From positions 1 to 57,875 of the forward strand of contig JAJRSF010000055.1 of the NCBI GenBank assembly GCA_024278935.1: 57,875 nucleotides of DNA. The letters are read 5' to 3'. Numbering within the stretch: position 1 is the first letter of the stretch; each line of letters starts with the position of its first letter. The notes under the pieces are model-generated. The model was not told the DNA's origin. It was given only the letters and a program-made list of their open reading frames with translations, and did not search any database. This DNA is from Candidatus Zixiibacteriota bacterium (GTDB lineage: Bacteria; Zixibacteria; MSB-5A5; GN15; FEB-12). The position numbers and the translations under genes are program-made. Below are positions 37,080 to 47,345 of the stretch, piece by piece.

Positions 37080-38141
37080 ATGACGAAAAGTATAAACCAA
37101 GACCAATTCACCTGTCCACTTCCGATAACCAAACATGACACGATTCAACTTGCTCATGGTTCCGGTGGGCAAATGTCTCAAGATTTGATTTCAAAACTTT
37201 TTGTATGGGCGTTTGAAAATGATGAGTTAAACAAACACGATGACAACGCAGTGCTTCACATAGATTGCAATAAAATTTCTTTTTCCACCGACTCGTATGT
37301 TGTTGACCCTATCTTTTTCCCCGGTGGTAATATCGGTGATCTCGCTGTAAACGGAACGGTCAACGATGTCTCGATGGCAGGAGCAAAACCATTGTATCTC
37401 AGTTGTGGGTTTATAATCGAAGAAGGGTTCCCTCTTGCAGATTTAAAAAATATTGTCATCTCGATGAAAAAAGCTGCCGCAACTGCCGGAGTAAAAATTG
37501 TAACCGGTGACACAAAAGTTGTTAACAAAGGTAAGGGCGATAAAATATTTATCAACACATCGGGGATCGGAATCATTGAACATGACTACAAAATCGGAGC
37601 CGATTGTTTACAGCCCGATGATGTTATAATCATAAGCGGAACTATCGCCGACCATGGGATATGCATTCTTTCACAACGAGAGGGTTTAGCATTTGAAGCA
37701 GAAATCGAATCGGACTCTGCCCCACTCAACCAACTTGTACAAATTGCATTACAAGCTGGAGGTTCGTCGATACATGCTTTTCGTGATCCTACCCGAGGCG
37801 GTGTTGCTGCAACATTAAATGAGTTTGCGCAAACATCTCAAGTTGGCATTCGAATCAAAGAAGAGTTTATCAGAGTCAACGATCCGGTTCGAGGTGCCTG
37901 TGAAATTCTAGGGCTTGACCCATTGTATATTGCAAACGAAGGCAAGATGATTGTAGTAGTCAAAAAAGATAAAGCTAAAGAAGTTCTCAAAGCAATGCAG
38001 TTGCATCCACTCGGTAAAGATTCTGCTATAATAGGCGATGTTATTTCTGAAAAATCAGGACTGGTGCAACTATTAACACAACTTGGAACAAGCAGAATTA
38101 TTGATATGCCAGTCGGTGAGCAATTACCACGTATCTGTTAA
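37080..38141 (+). CDS. hypE: HypE, carbamoyl dehydratase
   Basis: A 353-residue PurM-like ATPase: 'QLAHGSGGQMSQDLI', 'VNGTVNDVSMAGAKPLYL' and 'RDPTRGGVAATLNE', ending in 'LPRIC', whose terminal Cys is carbamoylated by HypF and dehydrated to thiocyanate. GGGAG lies before the ATG at 37080, one base after hypD. Last gene of the hydrogenase operon. Confidence 0.96.
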   Translation: MTKSINQDQFTCPLPITKHDTIQLAHGSGGQMSQDLISKLFVWAFENDELNKHDDNAVLHIDCNKISFSTDSYVVDPIFFPGGNIGDLAVNGTVNDVSMAGAKPLYLSCGFIIEEGFPLADLKNIVISMKKAAATAGVKIVTGDTKVVNKGKGDKIFINTSGIGIIEHDYKIGADCLQPDDVIIISGTIADHGICILSQREGLAFEAEIESDSAPLNQLVQIALQAGGSSIHAFRDPTRGGVAATLNEFAQTSQVGIRIKEEFIRVNDPVRGACEILGLDPLYIANEGKMIVVVKKDKAKEVLKAMQLHPLGKDSAIIGDVISEKSGLVQLLTQLGTSRIIDMPVGEQLPRIC

Positions 38142-38181
38142 AATTAGAAAAGTAATTTTTACAATTATAATTAAAAACGAG

Positions 38182-38204
38182 TTGTTTCTAACTGAAACAA
38201 TTTT
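38182..38204 (+). terminator. Weak hairpin terminator after hypE
   Basis: TTGTTTC pairs with GAAACAA around a 5-base loop (7-bp stem), followed by TTTT. It lies about 40 bases after the hypE stop. The stem is short and AT-rich, so termination would be partial. Confidence 0.5.
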
Positions 38205-38344
38205 CTAATTCACCCGACAGCTTTAGTATTTTCATAAGATATTCATATAATCACATTAAGTACCTCAACACTTTTGTCGATTTATACTAAAACATTATTA
38301 ATTTTATGCATACTGTTATTTTAAAAAGAAACCGGAATATTTAA

Positions 38345-39091
38345 ATGAAAATTCTTATCGCTGAAGATGACCCTGTCTCGTTAAAAGTATTAGAGACTAT
38401 TTTAAAAAAACTAGGCAATGAACTAATTACAGCAACCAACGGTAGAGAAGCAATTGAAGCATTAAACAGAGAGTCACAAATCGATCTAATTATTTCAGAT
38501 ATTATGATGCCGGAGATTGATGGTTTTGGCCTCCTCAAGTTTGTAAAAAGTAAAAATAAATTTAACAAGATCCCTGTTATACTAGCAACTGCTGTAAATG
38601 ATATAAGTTCGGTACAAACAGCATTAAAAAATGGAGTGGTGGGTTATCTAGTAAAACCAATCACAAAAGATTTGCTGGTATCAAAATTAGATGAAATTTC
38701 TCAAAATCTGCCGCCATCAATTTTAGTTGTCGATGATGAGGAAATTATTCGATCACTTTTAAAAAGAGTTATTGAAATTGATGGTTATAGAGTCGTTACC
38801 GCATCAAACGGAGTCGAGGCTTTAAATATCATTAAACACAAAAATATAAATCTTGTCATATCAGATATCAAAATGCCCGAAATGACAGGTGTTGAACTTT
38901 TGAAAGAAATCATCACACAAGAACTAAACATGAAAGTTGTATTGATGACAGGTCTCAGTCTTGAAGTTAACAAAGACCAAGCACTTACACTGGGAGCGGC
39001 TGATTATATTTCTAAGCCATTCAATAACACCGAAATTTTAGAAAAAATAAGAAAATATTACACCGAAGAAACCTCACTTAAAACTGCTTGA
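38345..39091 (+). CDS. Double-receiver response regulator (REC-REC)
   Basis: A 248-residue protein made of two complete receiver domains and nothing else. The first has acidic residues 'EDD' near residues 7-9, phospho-acceptor Asp52 ('ISDIMMPEIDG') and Lys104 ('VKPI'). The second has 'VVDDEE', Asp174 ('ISDIKMPEMTG') and 'ISKPF'. There is no output domain, so it would signal by protein-protein contact or relay phosphate. No kinase is next to it. The orphan Hpt protein at 13254-13601 is a candidate partner by type only. It is convergent with the next gene. Confidence 0.93.
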   Translation: MKILIAEDDPVSLKVLETILKKLGNELITATNGREAIEALNRESQIDLIISDIMMPEIDGFGLLKFVKSKNKFNKIPVILATAVNDISSVQTALKNGVVGYLVKPITKDLLVSKLDEISQNLPPSILVVDDEEIIRSLLKRVIEIDGYRVVTASNGVEALNIIKHKNINLVISDIKMPEMTGVELLKEIITQELNMKVVLMTGLSLEVNKDQALTLGAADYISKPFNNTEILEKIRKYYTEETSLKTA

Positions 39092-39107
39092 TATACTAAC
39101 TATCTCC

Positions 39108-42100
39108 TTATTTGTGCATAAGTTGTTCTAAAATTGTTTTAACAGCTTCACCAAGATTATCAAAGTTTAATTTTAAATCTATCTCTTTGGGTTCATCCAA
39201 AAGTGTCAGTTCAATATGGAAATCTATTCCTTCTCTTTTGACTAAATTTTTTAATGACGAATCAAATTCAGATTTCAGAATTTTGACAGGTGATTTTCCA
39301 TTATCAGCTATATACTCAATTATCTTTTGATAGAATAAACGGAGGTCGTTCAGTTTTTCTTTTTCCAAGAGAAGTTTAGCCCACAATTTTTCTGATTCAT
39401 TTTTTAATGCGACTAATGACGGATTATTATCAGGGTCCGGTATTGCTTTATAAATAGCAACTTTGCTTACATATATTGCATGGGCTTTTGTATAGATAAT
39501 TGCTTTCTTTCGATACACCCCAAGTTTATTTCTAAAGTTTTTTAATGCTGCTCTTTTTTGTCTAACTAATCTCTTTTTAATACTTCTGAATTTATTATAT
39601 GCGGAATTTTTACTATTTTTTGATGCAACCAAGTTTCTATAAGCTATATCACGAGGAACTTTTTGCGACAACATGATCTCTTTTGCTTTAGCACGTACTA
39701 TATCAAGTTCTTTTTTAAGTTCTTCTATAGCCTGATCTTTTTTTACCTGTAATTTTTCAGCTTGCTCAAATGCTGCCATTGTAGCATCGATAGTAACAAT
39801 TCCTGCTTCGGCAAGCTTTGACAAACCTAAACTAAGCGGGACTTCTAAAGCCTCACCAAAATCATTTTCGAGTTCCCCATGAACGGCAAAATCCGGATTG
39901 GTAAGATTAAAAGCACCACTTGCTGTTAATTGAGATTTATATAAGCCATCAATTTCAGTCTCAGTTTTAAATGCCAAACTGTCACGGGTAATTGCAAGAT
40001 CAATCAATTTCATACTTCCAAGAATATCTACTTCACCATTTAAAATAAAATGAGATTCAAAAGGTACCAACTGCAGATCAATCATTGCATCTTTCCAAAC
40101 TAAAGGACCTACCTTGAATTCATTGAGATGTCCTTTTGCCCAGATACCATCAACTCCAACATTACAATCAATAGCCGCAAAGTTTTCCATCTCTCCCCCC
40201 GATGTAAAACTCATATGTAGTTCACCTTTGATTGCCATACCCGCTTCAACGCCGAGATCGGGATCACTTTTTGGAGCAAACTTTAAACCCATTTTTTTGA
40301 TATCCATCTCAGGGAAATTTGCTGTAGGAAGAGGAGTAGCGGCAACACCCGATGCTGCTGTGACCATTTTGGTTTGCAGTTCAGCCAAATCGGAAAATCC
40401 GATACCATCTTCGCTCTCACCATCAAAGATCGCATTTGTAGGAACACCGGTATAGCCATTAATAGCAACCGCAACAGCACATTGGATATCTTTTTTCCCA
40501 ATGACTAAATCACCCGCAAAGCCAAGCCCAATATTTCCATAAGCATTCACAGAAATTGTTAGTACTGATTTGTTTAGAGTTAAGAACTTGATTCCAAATG
40601 GAGCAACCCATGGTTCTTCAGCTTCGAGCCCTCCGACGATTGACAAGGCAACTCCGGCACCATCTTTAGAAATCTGCCCTTTGATGAAGAAAGTTAAAAT
40701 ATCTCCATTGATGTCAACTGTAATCGCCCCGATAACACCTACCGACGGTGTCCCAGTTATCTCAAGAGCTAGCTCGCCAGACTTAAACCATGCCGGTGCT
40801 CCCGGTGGTTGCATTGGCGGAAGCCCTGCTTTGAGATAGATATCTTTAATTAGGTCTGACTTTCCGCCCGACTTACCAGACATCAGTCCAAAAACATTTC
40901 CAAAAGAACCTTGCAGAAGTAATCCTTTGGAATGCATTCCGAGATGTTCCATCAGTTTATAGAGAGGGTCATCTTCAGTCATGTTTTCAAGCGGTATAAC
41001 AGAAATTAAATTTATACCCGGTTTGAGAACCAATTCATATTCATCGCTTGCGGACATCTTAGAAAAAAACTGACGAGTATCATAATCGAGGTCATCAGAT
41101 GAAAGCCGACTATCTTCATTGGTAATGACAAAGCCAACGTTGGAGAAATCGAGATTATCCAATACCGGGTTCGAGAGTAGTGGAATAGCTTCGGTAAGTT
41201 TCCACTTTTCTGGTTTTACACCAACGATGAATTGTCTTTCATTCTTTTCATTTTTAGATAGCGAAAGCAAAATATCAGACTTTGCATTCATCAGTTCAGT
41301 TTGTGCAACGATAAAGAACTCGCTGTTTTCACCGCCTGAAAAACCTAATGATATATTTGACAAGTCAAACATATCTGTTGGGATGTTTATCATTTTTGTA
41401 GATGCTTTGTCTGTTATCGTTTTTTGCATTATTGTCATAAGTTTTTTGAGACTGAAATCATCTGAAAGTTTTGCTTTTGCTCTAAAGCTATACTTTTTCT
41501 TCTTTTTAGTATCTGTAGTAGACGTCGTTGATTTAGTTGTATCTGCTTTTGAAGTATCCGGTTTAACTGACAGGTCGTGCTTAAAAGCGACTAAAAGAGT
41601 ATCGGCTACTTTCATCTCTCCAATTGAAAAACCACCCATAATTTGCATGCCGATTTTTTCTTGAGCGAGGTCCAAAGTAAGTTTTGCATCATGTATCCCC
41701 AACCACGGTAAGCCAAGCCTAATCGTATCTTCGGTTCCATACTCCAATGTCAACTTTACATCCGACGAATCACTCAACTCTTGTTCCAAATGCATCGAAC
41801 GATAAAACGAATGTTCTTTCCTGTCACCAAAGCTCCCTTTGATAGTTTCTTTGAGTTCTATAAATGGTGTATACTTTGCCTCTAAGCTGCTCTTTGTTGA
41901 ATCAGTTGTTTTTGTCGTATCAGTTGGTGAGCTTGCTAAATTTGTGGAGTCAGCGGAAGGAGTCGTTGTCTTCGTTGAATCTTTTGTTGTTGATGTTGTG
42001 TCAGATGATTTCCCTAACGCTCTTTTTATGCCACCTTTGAATTCGAATTGTCTGGAGTTTAACCAGAGCCTAATTTCCGGAGACATTATTGCCGGGAATT

Positions 42101-43622
42101 TTGCTCCAAGCGATAGCTCAAAATCTTTTGCTGCTTTTTTGGTCAGTAAATTTTTTACCGGACCACCATAGCCGGTAATAATAATTTGATTGCTTTCAAC
42201 ACCGATAAAACTTACAAACGCTTCAAACCATGGAGTTCTATCTATATCAACAACAGAATAAAAATTCATACCCGGTTCAACGGCAACTGAATTTGTATCG
42301 AAAAAATTTGCAACACCGGAGGGCAGAGTTTTTGATTCCAAAGTATGTTTTTTATTTGCAAATACCAGCACCGTAAAATCAGTAGCAATTTCATTGTACC
42401 GTCCATGCGATGCAAATGTTACAAATGCATTTCCAAATGAGAAACTTCTAAACTTAATAGAAATCGCACACTTTAAACCTTTATCAAATTTAAGAGTCAG
42501 TAAGACTTCGGCATTTTTTTCATTGTATCTTTCAGTCTCACCTCTGAATGCGATAACTTTATTTTTTGTATCAAATGAGACTGCCACTTTGGAGATTGAA
42601 AACCGATCAAATCGACCAAGCCCCGGAATCGGAAGGATAACTTCTCCGCCGGCTTTTATACGTTCGTATTCAGCTTTCACTTCTTCAAAAGATAAACTGC
42701 TTAGGTTCGCTAAAATATTACCCGACGAACCTTCTTCCCCATCAGCTGCTAGAATAATTGTCTTTGTATCTCCTCCAAGTACAATTTCATCTGCTTGCTC
42801 TTTATATACGAATGTCCAGATTTCACTTTTCCCCTCATTGGTCGTAGGAGCAAAGCCATTATCGTCTATGACAGATACCTGCCATACATATTTTTTCCCA
42901 TCAACAAATGACAAGGCAGTTACCGGATAAGAATAACTTGCTTGTAATATATTTGTTTCCGAATGGTGCATGAATCCGGATTGCGTTAAGGCTTCAAGTG
43001 GAGTTTGGTAATCTAGTACTTCGGCGATATTTAAAATATAGGAAAAAGGATAATCAACCGGTACTTGAATTGGCTGCCATTGAAATATCGGTGATTGGTT
43101 TTCCAATGTATCATTATCAAAGGGATAGTTCAAATATGGCGGAGCAGGGTATAAAATATCAAATGAAAAACAAATTTCATCGGCTAACTCGACTGCATAT
43201 AAATCTTTATATATTAAACAAATTGTGTAACTGCCCTCGGGGAGTCTACCTGTACGAATTATAATTTCTTCAATGCTCTCATCATAAGAAATAGATGAAC
43301 TGTTCAGTAAGTCAGGAGAAAAAACAGTCTGTTCATCCCCGCTCATAATTTCTATACTGTGGCTTGAACCGCTCGCAATAATACCGCTTCCACTTTTATC
43401 TATAGTTATAAAAATTTCGCCGGTTATAGTTTCGCTTGAGTCATTAAAAATTGAGAACTGTATCATATCCGGACTCATTTCCCACTCGCTGATATACGGT
43501 GTCGGAAACGGGTCTACTTGCAATGTAACTGTCACTGCTTGGGCTGTTATGAAAGATGGAAAAAGAAATATCGGAACTATAATGCCAATGACAATTAGTA
43601 TTAATTGCTTAAACTGACTCAT
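39108..43622 (-). CDS. 1504-residue exported protein of unknown function
   Basis: Begins with a signal peptide ('MSQFKQLILIVIGIIVPIFLF...TAQA'). Residues about 30-160 look like an Ig-type domain, and 165-275 resemble an FN3-like module ('LNYPFDNDTLENQSPIFQW', 'KKYVWQVSVIDDNGF'). Two Ser/Thr/Asp/Lys low-complexity linkers follow ('DSTKTTTPSADST...' and 'DTTKSTTSTTDTKKKKK'), then long beta-rich stretches with many Gly/Asp turns, and near residues 1290-1430 a Lys/Ala/Glu-rich coiled coil. I do not recognise a family. A large cell-surface or periplasmic structural protein is the best guess. GAGGAG precedes the ATG. The neighbouring upstream gene on the same strand is the multiheme cytochrome 43825-47238, some 200 bases away. 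Confidence 0.85.
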   Translation of the reverse strand: MSQFKQLILIVIGIIVPIFLFPSFITAQAVTVTLQVDPFPTPYISEWEMSPDMIQFSIFNDSSETITGEIFITIDKSGSGIIASGSSHSIEIMSGDEQTVFSPDLLNSSSISYDESIEEIIIRTGRLPEGSYTICLIYKDLYAVELADEICFSFDILYPAPPYLNYPFDNDTLENQSPIFQWQPIQVPVDYPFSYILNIAEVLDYQTPLEALTQSGFMHHSETNILQASYSYPVTALSFVDGKKYVWQVSVIDDNGFAPTTNEGKSEIWTFVYKEQADEIVLGGDTKTIILAADGEEGSSGNILANLSSLSFEEVKAEYERIKAGGEVILPIPGLGRFDRFSISKVAVSFDTKNKVIAFRGETERYNEKNAEVLLTLKFDKGLKCAISIKFRSFSFGNAFVTFASHGRYNEIATDFTVLVFANKKHTLESKTLPSGVANFFDTNSVAVEPGMNFYSVVDIDRTPWFEAFVSFIGVESNQIIITGYGGPVKNLLTKKAAKDFELSLGAKFPAIMSPEIRLWLNSRQFEFKGGIKRALGKSSDTTSTTKDSTKTTTPSADSTNLASSPTDTTKTTDSTKSSLEAKYTPFIELKETIKGSFGDRKEHSFYRSMHLEQELSDSSDVKLTLEYGTEDTIRLGLPWLGIHDAKLTLDLAQEKIGMQIMGGFSIGEMKVADTLLVAFKHDLSVKPDTSKADTTKSTTSTTDTKKKKKYSFRAKAKLSDDFSLKKLMTIMQKTITDKASTKMINIPTDMFDLSNISLGFSGGENSEFFIVAQTELMNAKSDILLSLSKNEKNERQFIVGVKPEKWKLTEAIPLLSNPVLDNLDFSNVGFVITNEDSRLSSDDLDYDTRQFFSKMSASDEYELVLKPGINLISVIPLENMTEDDPLYKLMEHLGMHSKGLLLQGSFGNVFGLMSGKSGGKSDLIKDIYLKAGLPPMQPPGAPAWFKSGELALEITGTPSVGVIGAITVDINGDILTFFIKGQISKDGAGVALSIVGGLEAEEPWVAPFGIKFLTLNKSVLTISVNAYGNIGLGFAGDLVIGKKDIQCAVAVAINGYTGVPTNAIFDGESEDGIGFSDLAELQTKMVTAASGVAATPLPTANFPEMDIKKMGLKFAPKSDPDLGVEAGMAIKGELHMSFTSGGEMENFAAIDCNVGVDGIWAKGHLNEFKVGPLVWKDAMIDLQLVPFESHFILNGEVDILGSMKLIDLAITRDSLAFKTETEIDGLYKSQLTASGAFNLTNPDFAVHGELENDFGEALEVPLSLGLSKLAEAGIVTIDATMAAFEQAEKLQVKKDQAIEELKKELDIVRAKAKEIMLSQKVPRDIAYRNLVASKNSKNSAYNKFRSIKKRLVRQKRAALKNFRNKLGVYRKKAIIYTKAHAIYVSKVAIYKAIPDPDNNPSLVALKNESEKLWAKLLLEKEKLNDLRLFYQKIIEYIADNGKSPVKILKSEFDSSLKNLVKREGIDFHIELTLLDEPKEIDLKLNFDNLGEAVKTILEQLMHK

Positions 43623-43824
43623 ACGTAACTCCTCAAGTAAGCTATATTACTATCATTTTGAATTAGATTGATAATAGTAAAATATACTACATGTACCTAC
43701 GATGTCAAGTTTAACGATTTACTACTTTTGCCAAAACAGAGTTCATCGTTTAGCTTAAAAAATGTTTTGATAGATTTTATCCAATGGTAGAACTAATATA
43801 ACAGGCGGTATATGATTTCTTGTA

Positions 43825-46800
43825 TCAATAACCAGTACCGGAATGCGTACGACAAACTTCAGACCAGCAATCTCTATTCGTATAATCCATGTCAGAAAGA
43901 TAGCCATTACAGAAAGCATCGGCATCTTGTCCACTACCAGCTGACCCATCCCTGTCTCTGAAGTTCCATCTCTTGTTTTGACCATGGATTAGAATTTTGA
44001 AGTCAGGATTTCCCCCTGCCCAACTGGTAGTTGAAACACCCAACCCGGATGTACTGGCATAATCCCACATGTGGCAAGCAAAACACCCTTGGGCATACCG
44101 ATGAGCTGACCTTGTTGCTGGATGTTGAGGGAAACGGCTTGATGATGCCGAGCCATTCCAATAGACCGAAGACCTATGGCAGACATTACAAAGTGGCGTA
44201 CCGACTGTACTGTTAGAAACTACCGATGCTACTAGAAGGTGTTCGATATTAGAACCATGCGGACCTTCTGGGTCAGAAGCTATATCAGAACGATGACAAT
44301 CAGAACAGTAAGTTGAACCACTGGCGCCCCAAGGTTCAAACATTGTTGTAGAATTACAATATGAATTTTGATTGGCGATAGTTATACCATGAGTCGAAGG
44401 ATAATTTGGATTTATTTCTTCGGCAATATTTCTTGAATCAACAGGGAGAGTTCTATAATTGGAATGACATTTTAAGCAAATTTGGTATTCATATTGTATC
44501 GGAGGTTGATTGTTATACCCAATAACATCATACCCTGTTGGAGCTACAAAGAGATTGGCATTGTCAGTTGGAATAGGACGCACTGGCCAAGTTAAAGGCT
44601 CCACACCCCATGTTCCTTTCAAAGGATTAGAGATTAGTTGAGAAGAACCATCGTGGGTTCCGTCTGTAGCTTCATGCACATTATGGCAATCCGCACCCTC
44701 AACATGGCGAGATGCTGCCGATATATCCTCATCCGGTCTATGAATACCAGAGTAGTTTCCAACCTGATGAGCATACGTGTAACCAAATTCTGTTTCAATA
44801 TCCAAGGCACTATTTGCCATACCTTGCACACCAAAGAAATCAAGATTAGAACCTGCGTTCGGATTGGAAATAGTAGAGTGACATTTAAAACAAAAATTTT
44901 CTTCAAGAAATTCACCCGGAGAAACAACACCTGTGGAATCAAGAAGCAATGATGTCCCTGAACCATGCAAACTAACTTTCACCGATGAACTTTGATACGT
45001 CTTTGCCATATCATCATTATGGCACTTTGTACAATTGGCATTAAATTGGGAGCCATCTGCTCCATAGATCACAGGTACCGAATAGTTATGTGTACTTGTG
45101 GCAGCATCAAAGGAAGTTTTTATAACATAGCGATGCACACTACTGCCATCAGCTGCAGTTGCAAAAGGTGAGAACCCAGCTTTTCTTAACATGAACATAG
45201 TATGACAAGATGAACATTCCATATCCGGCGTATCATGACAAGAAAGGCAGACTCCTCCTGTACCGCTTGATTGATAATCACTATTCAGCAAAGTTGTATT
45301 ATCACCAATTAAAGGTTCAATATTCTTATCAACTCGAAGATTATAAGCTCGCTCCCCCACACCTGGGTTTAAATCAGCCCGAAAAATATTATGGTCAACA
45401 TGACAAGAGAGACAATTTTTTGAATTATACATTCCATAAGGTGGGAAATAATCGGCGTCATCATCATACAAAATATGACGAGTTAAAATTGAAGTGCTAT
45501 CCATTGATGTGAATATATCCCCATGACAAGCACAAGCAACACCTCCTGTCGATTCAGAGACAGCGAACCCTTCTGAGTGCGGATGACACCCAACACAATT
45601 CTCACCATCATGGTGGTTCGGTGGTAGTTGGCTGCCGTCATTGCGATGATGTTCGGTTGTTGTATGACAAACTTCACACACTCCGGTAAATACGGCATTT
45701 GTAGAATCAGCCATCACACCCGATGTAGGGTCGCCTATAATCGGATCAGGGTCGTTATAAGGATCGCCTATACCGGTTGTTTTGAAGACAACTGATTTAT
45801 CACCTGAATTTGGTGTTGCAATTGTCTCTCGAACTAAATAAATATTTTTGCTTCCATGAGAAGTATGACATACAATGCAATCCTGATTTTGATGATTAGA
45901 GATATTATGGCAGGCAGAATTCGCCCCTCCACAATTATCAGCATTATTGGTTCTTCTCAGCATATTGCCATCGCCAAGTATTGACGAAGATGTAACCGTT
46001 AGTTCATCTATGTTATTAGCATAACCATCTTCCGCATTGGCGGCATGATCATCTTCTACATAAAAATATAAATCGTACGTCCCTGTAACAACATCATCAG
46101 GTGGTTCCCACAAAACTGATGCTTCATAATAAGAACCATTTATTCGTCTTACAAAAAGACCTTGCTCAGAATGTTTAGCTGCATTAACTATCGTATATTC
46201 AGTTGACAAAGGATCACGTACTTTGATACTGATACTAAATGTACTTGGACCAGACATATCAAGATCAGTAAAAGCAGTTTTAATCATAATAAATTCAGAG
46301 CCTATACGATTTACAGATGTTGGCAGTGCAAAAGTATTACCTGATGTAAGAGTAGGTGCATTATTTGTAATCGCATCATAAATTTCAAACTCATCAGAGT
46401 TGTTAGCATAATCATCAGAAGATGTCGCAGTACCATCATTAATTAAAATACAAATATCATAATACCCAAGAAGCTGCACATCCGGTGGATCCCAACTAAC
46501 CTCAACACGGTATATTCCACTTCCCTCATCACTAATTGTCACACCCTGTGTTACGTTTGTCGCCGCATCGGCAAGAATTATTTCAGATGAGTTATCAGGT
46601 TCCCGTAATTTTATTGTAACAGTAAATGCATTAATTCCCGGCATATCAGCATCAATAAATTGAGCTCCTATTATTGTTACATTACCACCAATTCTATCAA
46701 CTCCGGCAGGAGTTGCATACGAAGCATCCGATGCAATTATCGGCGAAACATTTTCTCCACCATTGGTTATAAGTAACTCATCAGAATTATCATCAAAAAA

Positions 46801-47238
46801 ATCGGGATCGGAATCCACACCATCTGATATCACAGCATATAAATCATAGTAGCCCAATGTAATATTATCAGATGGGTCCCAGTTAACATCGGCTGTATAT
46901 GAACCAGACCCATTATCAACAATAGTGACACCATTTTGACCATGCTGAGAATTTTCTACAATCGGTAAGATAGATTCATTATACGGTGCGCGAACTTTTA
47001 TTGTAACGAAAAATGAATTTATATCAACGGCATCTAAATCAGTAAAAGTTACACTCAAATTTGTAATACTTGCACCGCCTCTATCAATAGCACTAGGCAA
47101 AACTATCGTTGAAGACAAAGTTATAGTTGGCGTATTGATTTGGGTTATAGATAAATTAGATGCAATACCCTGAGACCATAAGAAAATTATGGTCAATAAT
47201 ATAATAGAATTGATAACATTATTTCGAAGTCTATGCAT
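43825..47238 (-). CDS. Giant multiheme c-type cytochrome with Ig-like repeats (complete paralogue)
   Basis: A 1137-residue protein with a signal peptide ('MHRLRNNVINSIILLTIIF...GIAS'), three Ig-like units of about 130 residues matching the units at 651-2200, and a C-terminal heme domain with 12 CxxCH motifs. It shares with the 1-4290 protein the CX6CH motif ('CGGANSACH'), the C-x-C-H motif ('CACH') and the terminal 'CWSEVC' with its downstream His. It differs in two heme sites: the motif 'ECADCH' of the first protein is 'EGADCH' here (Gly codon at 44695-44697), and an extra 'ECSSCH' is present. It lacks the 96-residue repeats. Probably an exported electron-transfer protein. Confidence 0.92.
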   Translation of the reverse strand: MHRLRNNVINSIILLTIIFLWSQGIASNLSITQINTPTITLSSTIVLPSAIDRGGASITNLSVTFTDLDAVDINSFFVTIKVRAPYNESILPIVENSQHGQNGVTIVDNGSGSYTADVNWDPSDNITLGYYDLYAVISDGVDSDPDFFDDNSDELLITNGGENVSPIIASDASYATPAGVDRIGGNVTIIGAQFIDADMPGINAFTVTIKLREPDNSSEIILADAATNVTQGVTISDEGSGIYRVEVSWDPPDVQLLGYYDICILINDGTATSSDDYANNSDEFEIYDAITNNAPTLTSGNTFALPTSVNRIGSEFIMIKTAFTDLDMSGPSTFSISIKVRDPLSTEYTIVNAAKHSEQGLFVRRINGSYYEASVLWEPPDDVVTGTYDLYFYVEDDHAANAEDGYANNIDELTVTSSSILGDGNMLRRTNNADNCGGANSACHNISNHQNQDCIVCHTSHGSKNIYLVRETIATPNSGDKSVVFKTTGIGDPYNDPDPIIGDPTSGVMADSTNAVFTGVCEVCHTTTEHHRNDGSQLPPNHHDGENCVGCHPHSEGFAVSESTGGVACACHGDIFTSMDSTSILTRHILYDDDADYFPPYGMYNSKNCLSCHVDHNIFRADLNPGVGERAYNLRVDKNIEPLIGDNTTLLNSDYQSSGTGGVCLSCHDTPDMECSSCHTMFMLRKAGFSPFATAADGSSVHRYVIKTSFDAATSTHNYSVPVIYGADGSQFNANCTKCHNDDMAKTYQSSSVKVSLHGSGTSLLLDSTGVVSPGEFLEENFCFKCHSTISNPNAGSNLDFFGVQGMANSALDIETEFGYTYAHQVGNYSGIHRPDEDISAASRHVEGADCHNVHEATDGTHDGSSQLISNPLKGTWGVEPLTWPVRPIPTDNANLFVAPTGYDVIGYNNQPPIQYEYQICLKCHSNYRTLPVDSRNIAEEINPNYPSTHGITIANQNSYCNSTTMFEPWGASGSTYCSDCHRSDIASDPEGPHGSNIEHLLVASVVSNSTVGTPLCNVCHRSSVYWNGSASSSRFPQHPATRSAHRYAQGCFACHMWDYASTSGLGVSTTSWAGGNPDFKILIHGQNKRWNFRDRDGSAGSGQDADAFCNGYLSDMDYTNRDCWSEVCRTHSGTGY

Positions 47239-47316
47239 TGAAGTAAACTCAGTAAATTACCCTTAGAATTGATCTGTAAATTTAGAATTGTTGGTTCTAA
47301 TTACTTGCTTATAAAT

Positions 47317-47345
47317 ATAATAACATAGGATAATTTATTAGTCAA
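47317..47345 (-). promoter_or_regulatory. Sigma70-like promoter of the multiheme cytochrome gene
   Basis: On the minus strand, TTGACT (47345-47340) and TATTAT (47322-47317) are separated by 17 bases. Transcription would start near 47310, giving a leader of about 70 bases before the ATG at 47238. Confidence 0.6.

Noticed and set aside
16236-38141. Selenocysteine in NapA or the hydrogenase
   Set aside because: The Mo-ligand codon of NapA and all NiFe ligands of HydA are cysteine, and no in-frame TGA interrupts these genes.
42394-42930. Plus-strand frame of 178 codons, and other long frames opposite the 39-55 kb genes
   Set aside because: They lie antisense to well-supported genes, have no ribosome binding sites and give Ser/Ile/Phe-rich translations typical of shadow frames; the 278-codon frame at 47692-48528 is rejected for the same reason.
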